Shown piece after piece: positions 5,066-5,332 of a stretch of 5,332 bases of DNA. Below the pieces are notes generated by a model. The model saw only the letters and a program-made list of their open reading frames with translations, was not told the DNA's origin and searched no databases. The stretch is from Hydrogenothermaceae bacterium (lineage in GTDB: Bacteria; Aquificota; Aquificia; Aquificales; Hydrogenothermaceae), in the NCBI GenBank assembly GCA_026985705.1, contig JALSPY010000018.1, positions 1 through 5,332 of the forward strand. Direction: 5' to 3'. The position numbers were made by a program, and so were the translations under genes. Position 1 is the first letter of the stretch. Every line of letters begins with the position of its first letter.

Positions 5066-5332
5066 ATGTTATTTCAGCATATAACCGATTATAAACAAGC
5101 CTTAGATGCTATACACTATCTATCGCATAGTAAATATATATTTTTAGATACTGAAGTATACATACAGGATATTAAAAGTCCAGATTACAGTAAAGACAAA
5201 ATCAGACTTATTCAACTTGGAAATGATAAAGAAATATTTCTCTTAGATATTTTTAAACTAAAACCTTATTTAGATTATATTTTCCCAGATTTAAAGGAAT
5301 TATTAGAAAGAAAAGGTATAATAGGACATTTT
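5066..5332 (+). CDS. 3'-5' exonuclease domain protein, N-terminal part; possibly Aquificae-type DNA polymerase I (C-terminus beyond right edge)
   Basis: From the ATG at 5066 there are 89 open codons to the edge. Residues 24-61 (YIFLDTE, then KIRLIQLGNDKEIFLLDIF) match the Exo I region of DEDD 3'-5' exonucleases: Asp28 and Glu30 are the metal-binding acids, and RLIQLG and the FLLD strand follow in the expected order. Residues 85-89 (IIGHF) are the start of Exo II, usually GHN, here with Phe. From memory the start resembles the N-terminus of Aquifex-type DNA polymerase I, in which this domain is fused to a family-A polymerase; a free RNase D-like exonuclease is the alternative and the missing C-terminus would decide. 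There is a 14-residue stretch between the acids and KIRLIQLG that is longer than I recall in Aquifex. No clear Shine-Dalgarno precedes the ATG, which is only 21 bases past the terminator stem. Confidence 0.75.
   Translation, partial: MLFQHITDYKQALDAIHYLSHSKYIFLDTEVYIQDIKSPDYSKDKIRLIQLGNDKEIFLLDIFKLKPYLDYIFPDLKELLERKGIIGHF

Noticed and set aside
1..5332. CRISPR arrays, tRNA/rRNA genes, insertion sequences, attachment sites
   Set aside because: No regularly spaced repeats, no tRNA-like cloverleaf, no transposase and no terminal inverted repeats seen on either strand.

Overview
The window is AT-rich (roughly 30% G+C by eye), with strong AGGAGG-type ribosome binding sites, lysine/isoleucine-rich proteins and a Gram-negative envelope (SurA-like chaperone, beta-barrel porin). 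Together with the partial gene at the right edge, which resembles the 3'-5' exonuclease N-terminus of the Aquificae-type DNA polymerase I, this suggests a thermophilic Aquificota member, probably Hydrogenothermaceae (Sulfurihydrogenibium-like). The assignment is an inference from recalled protein patterns, not a database match.

Layout. On the minus strand lie the N-terminal 182 residues of a SurA-like periplasmic chaperone (running off the left edge) and, upstream of it, a strongly acidic uncharacterised protein of about 135 residues. A 101-bp divergent region (1072-1172) separates these from a plus-strand run of four closely spaced genes: riboflavin synthase alpha chain (ribE), a two-TM potassium channel with a cytoplasmic RCK (TrkA-N/TrkA-C) module, a 116-residue four-helix membrane protein, and a 66-residue single-pass membrane protein. 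The last two follow the channel by 13 and 49 bases, each with a good Shine-Dalgarno, so channel and small proteins are probably co-expressed. ribE is 42 bases upstream of the channel with no visible terminator between.

A 239-bp intergenic region (3623-3861) follows. It carries a perfect 7-4-7 inverted repeat, a sigma-70-like promoter, and a very good match to a sigma-54 -24/-12 promoter with exact GG-N10-GC spacing. The inverted repeat sits about 124 bases upstream of the predicted sigma-54 start, where enhancer-binding activators usually bind. Downstream is a 385-residue porin with a Sec signal peptide and C-terminal Phe, closest in pattern to the BBP2/OmpL-like barrels, ended by a clear intrinsic terminator. 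Twenty-one bases past that hairpin, the exonuclease-like gene starts and runs off the right edge.

Most worth following up: (1) the sigma-54 control region of the porin; (2) the potassium channel with an unusual TVGYTE filter, no Rossmann glycine motif and no MthK-type calcium ligands, in a cluster with two small membrane proteins that could be accessory subunits; (3) the possible virus-type polymerase/exonuclease gene at the right edge.
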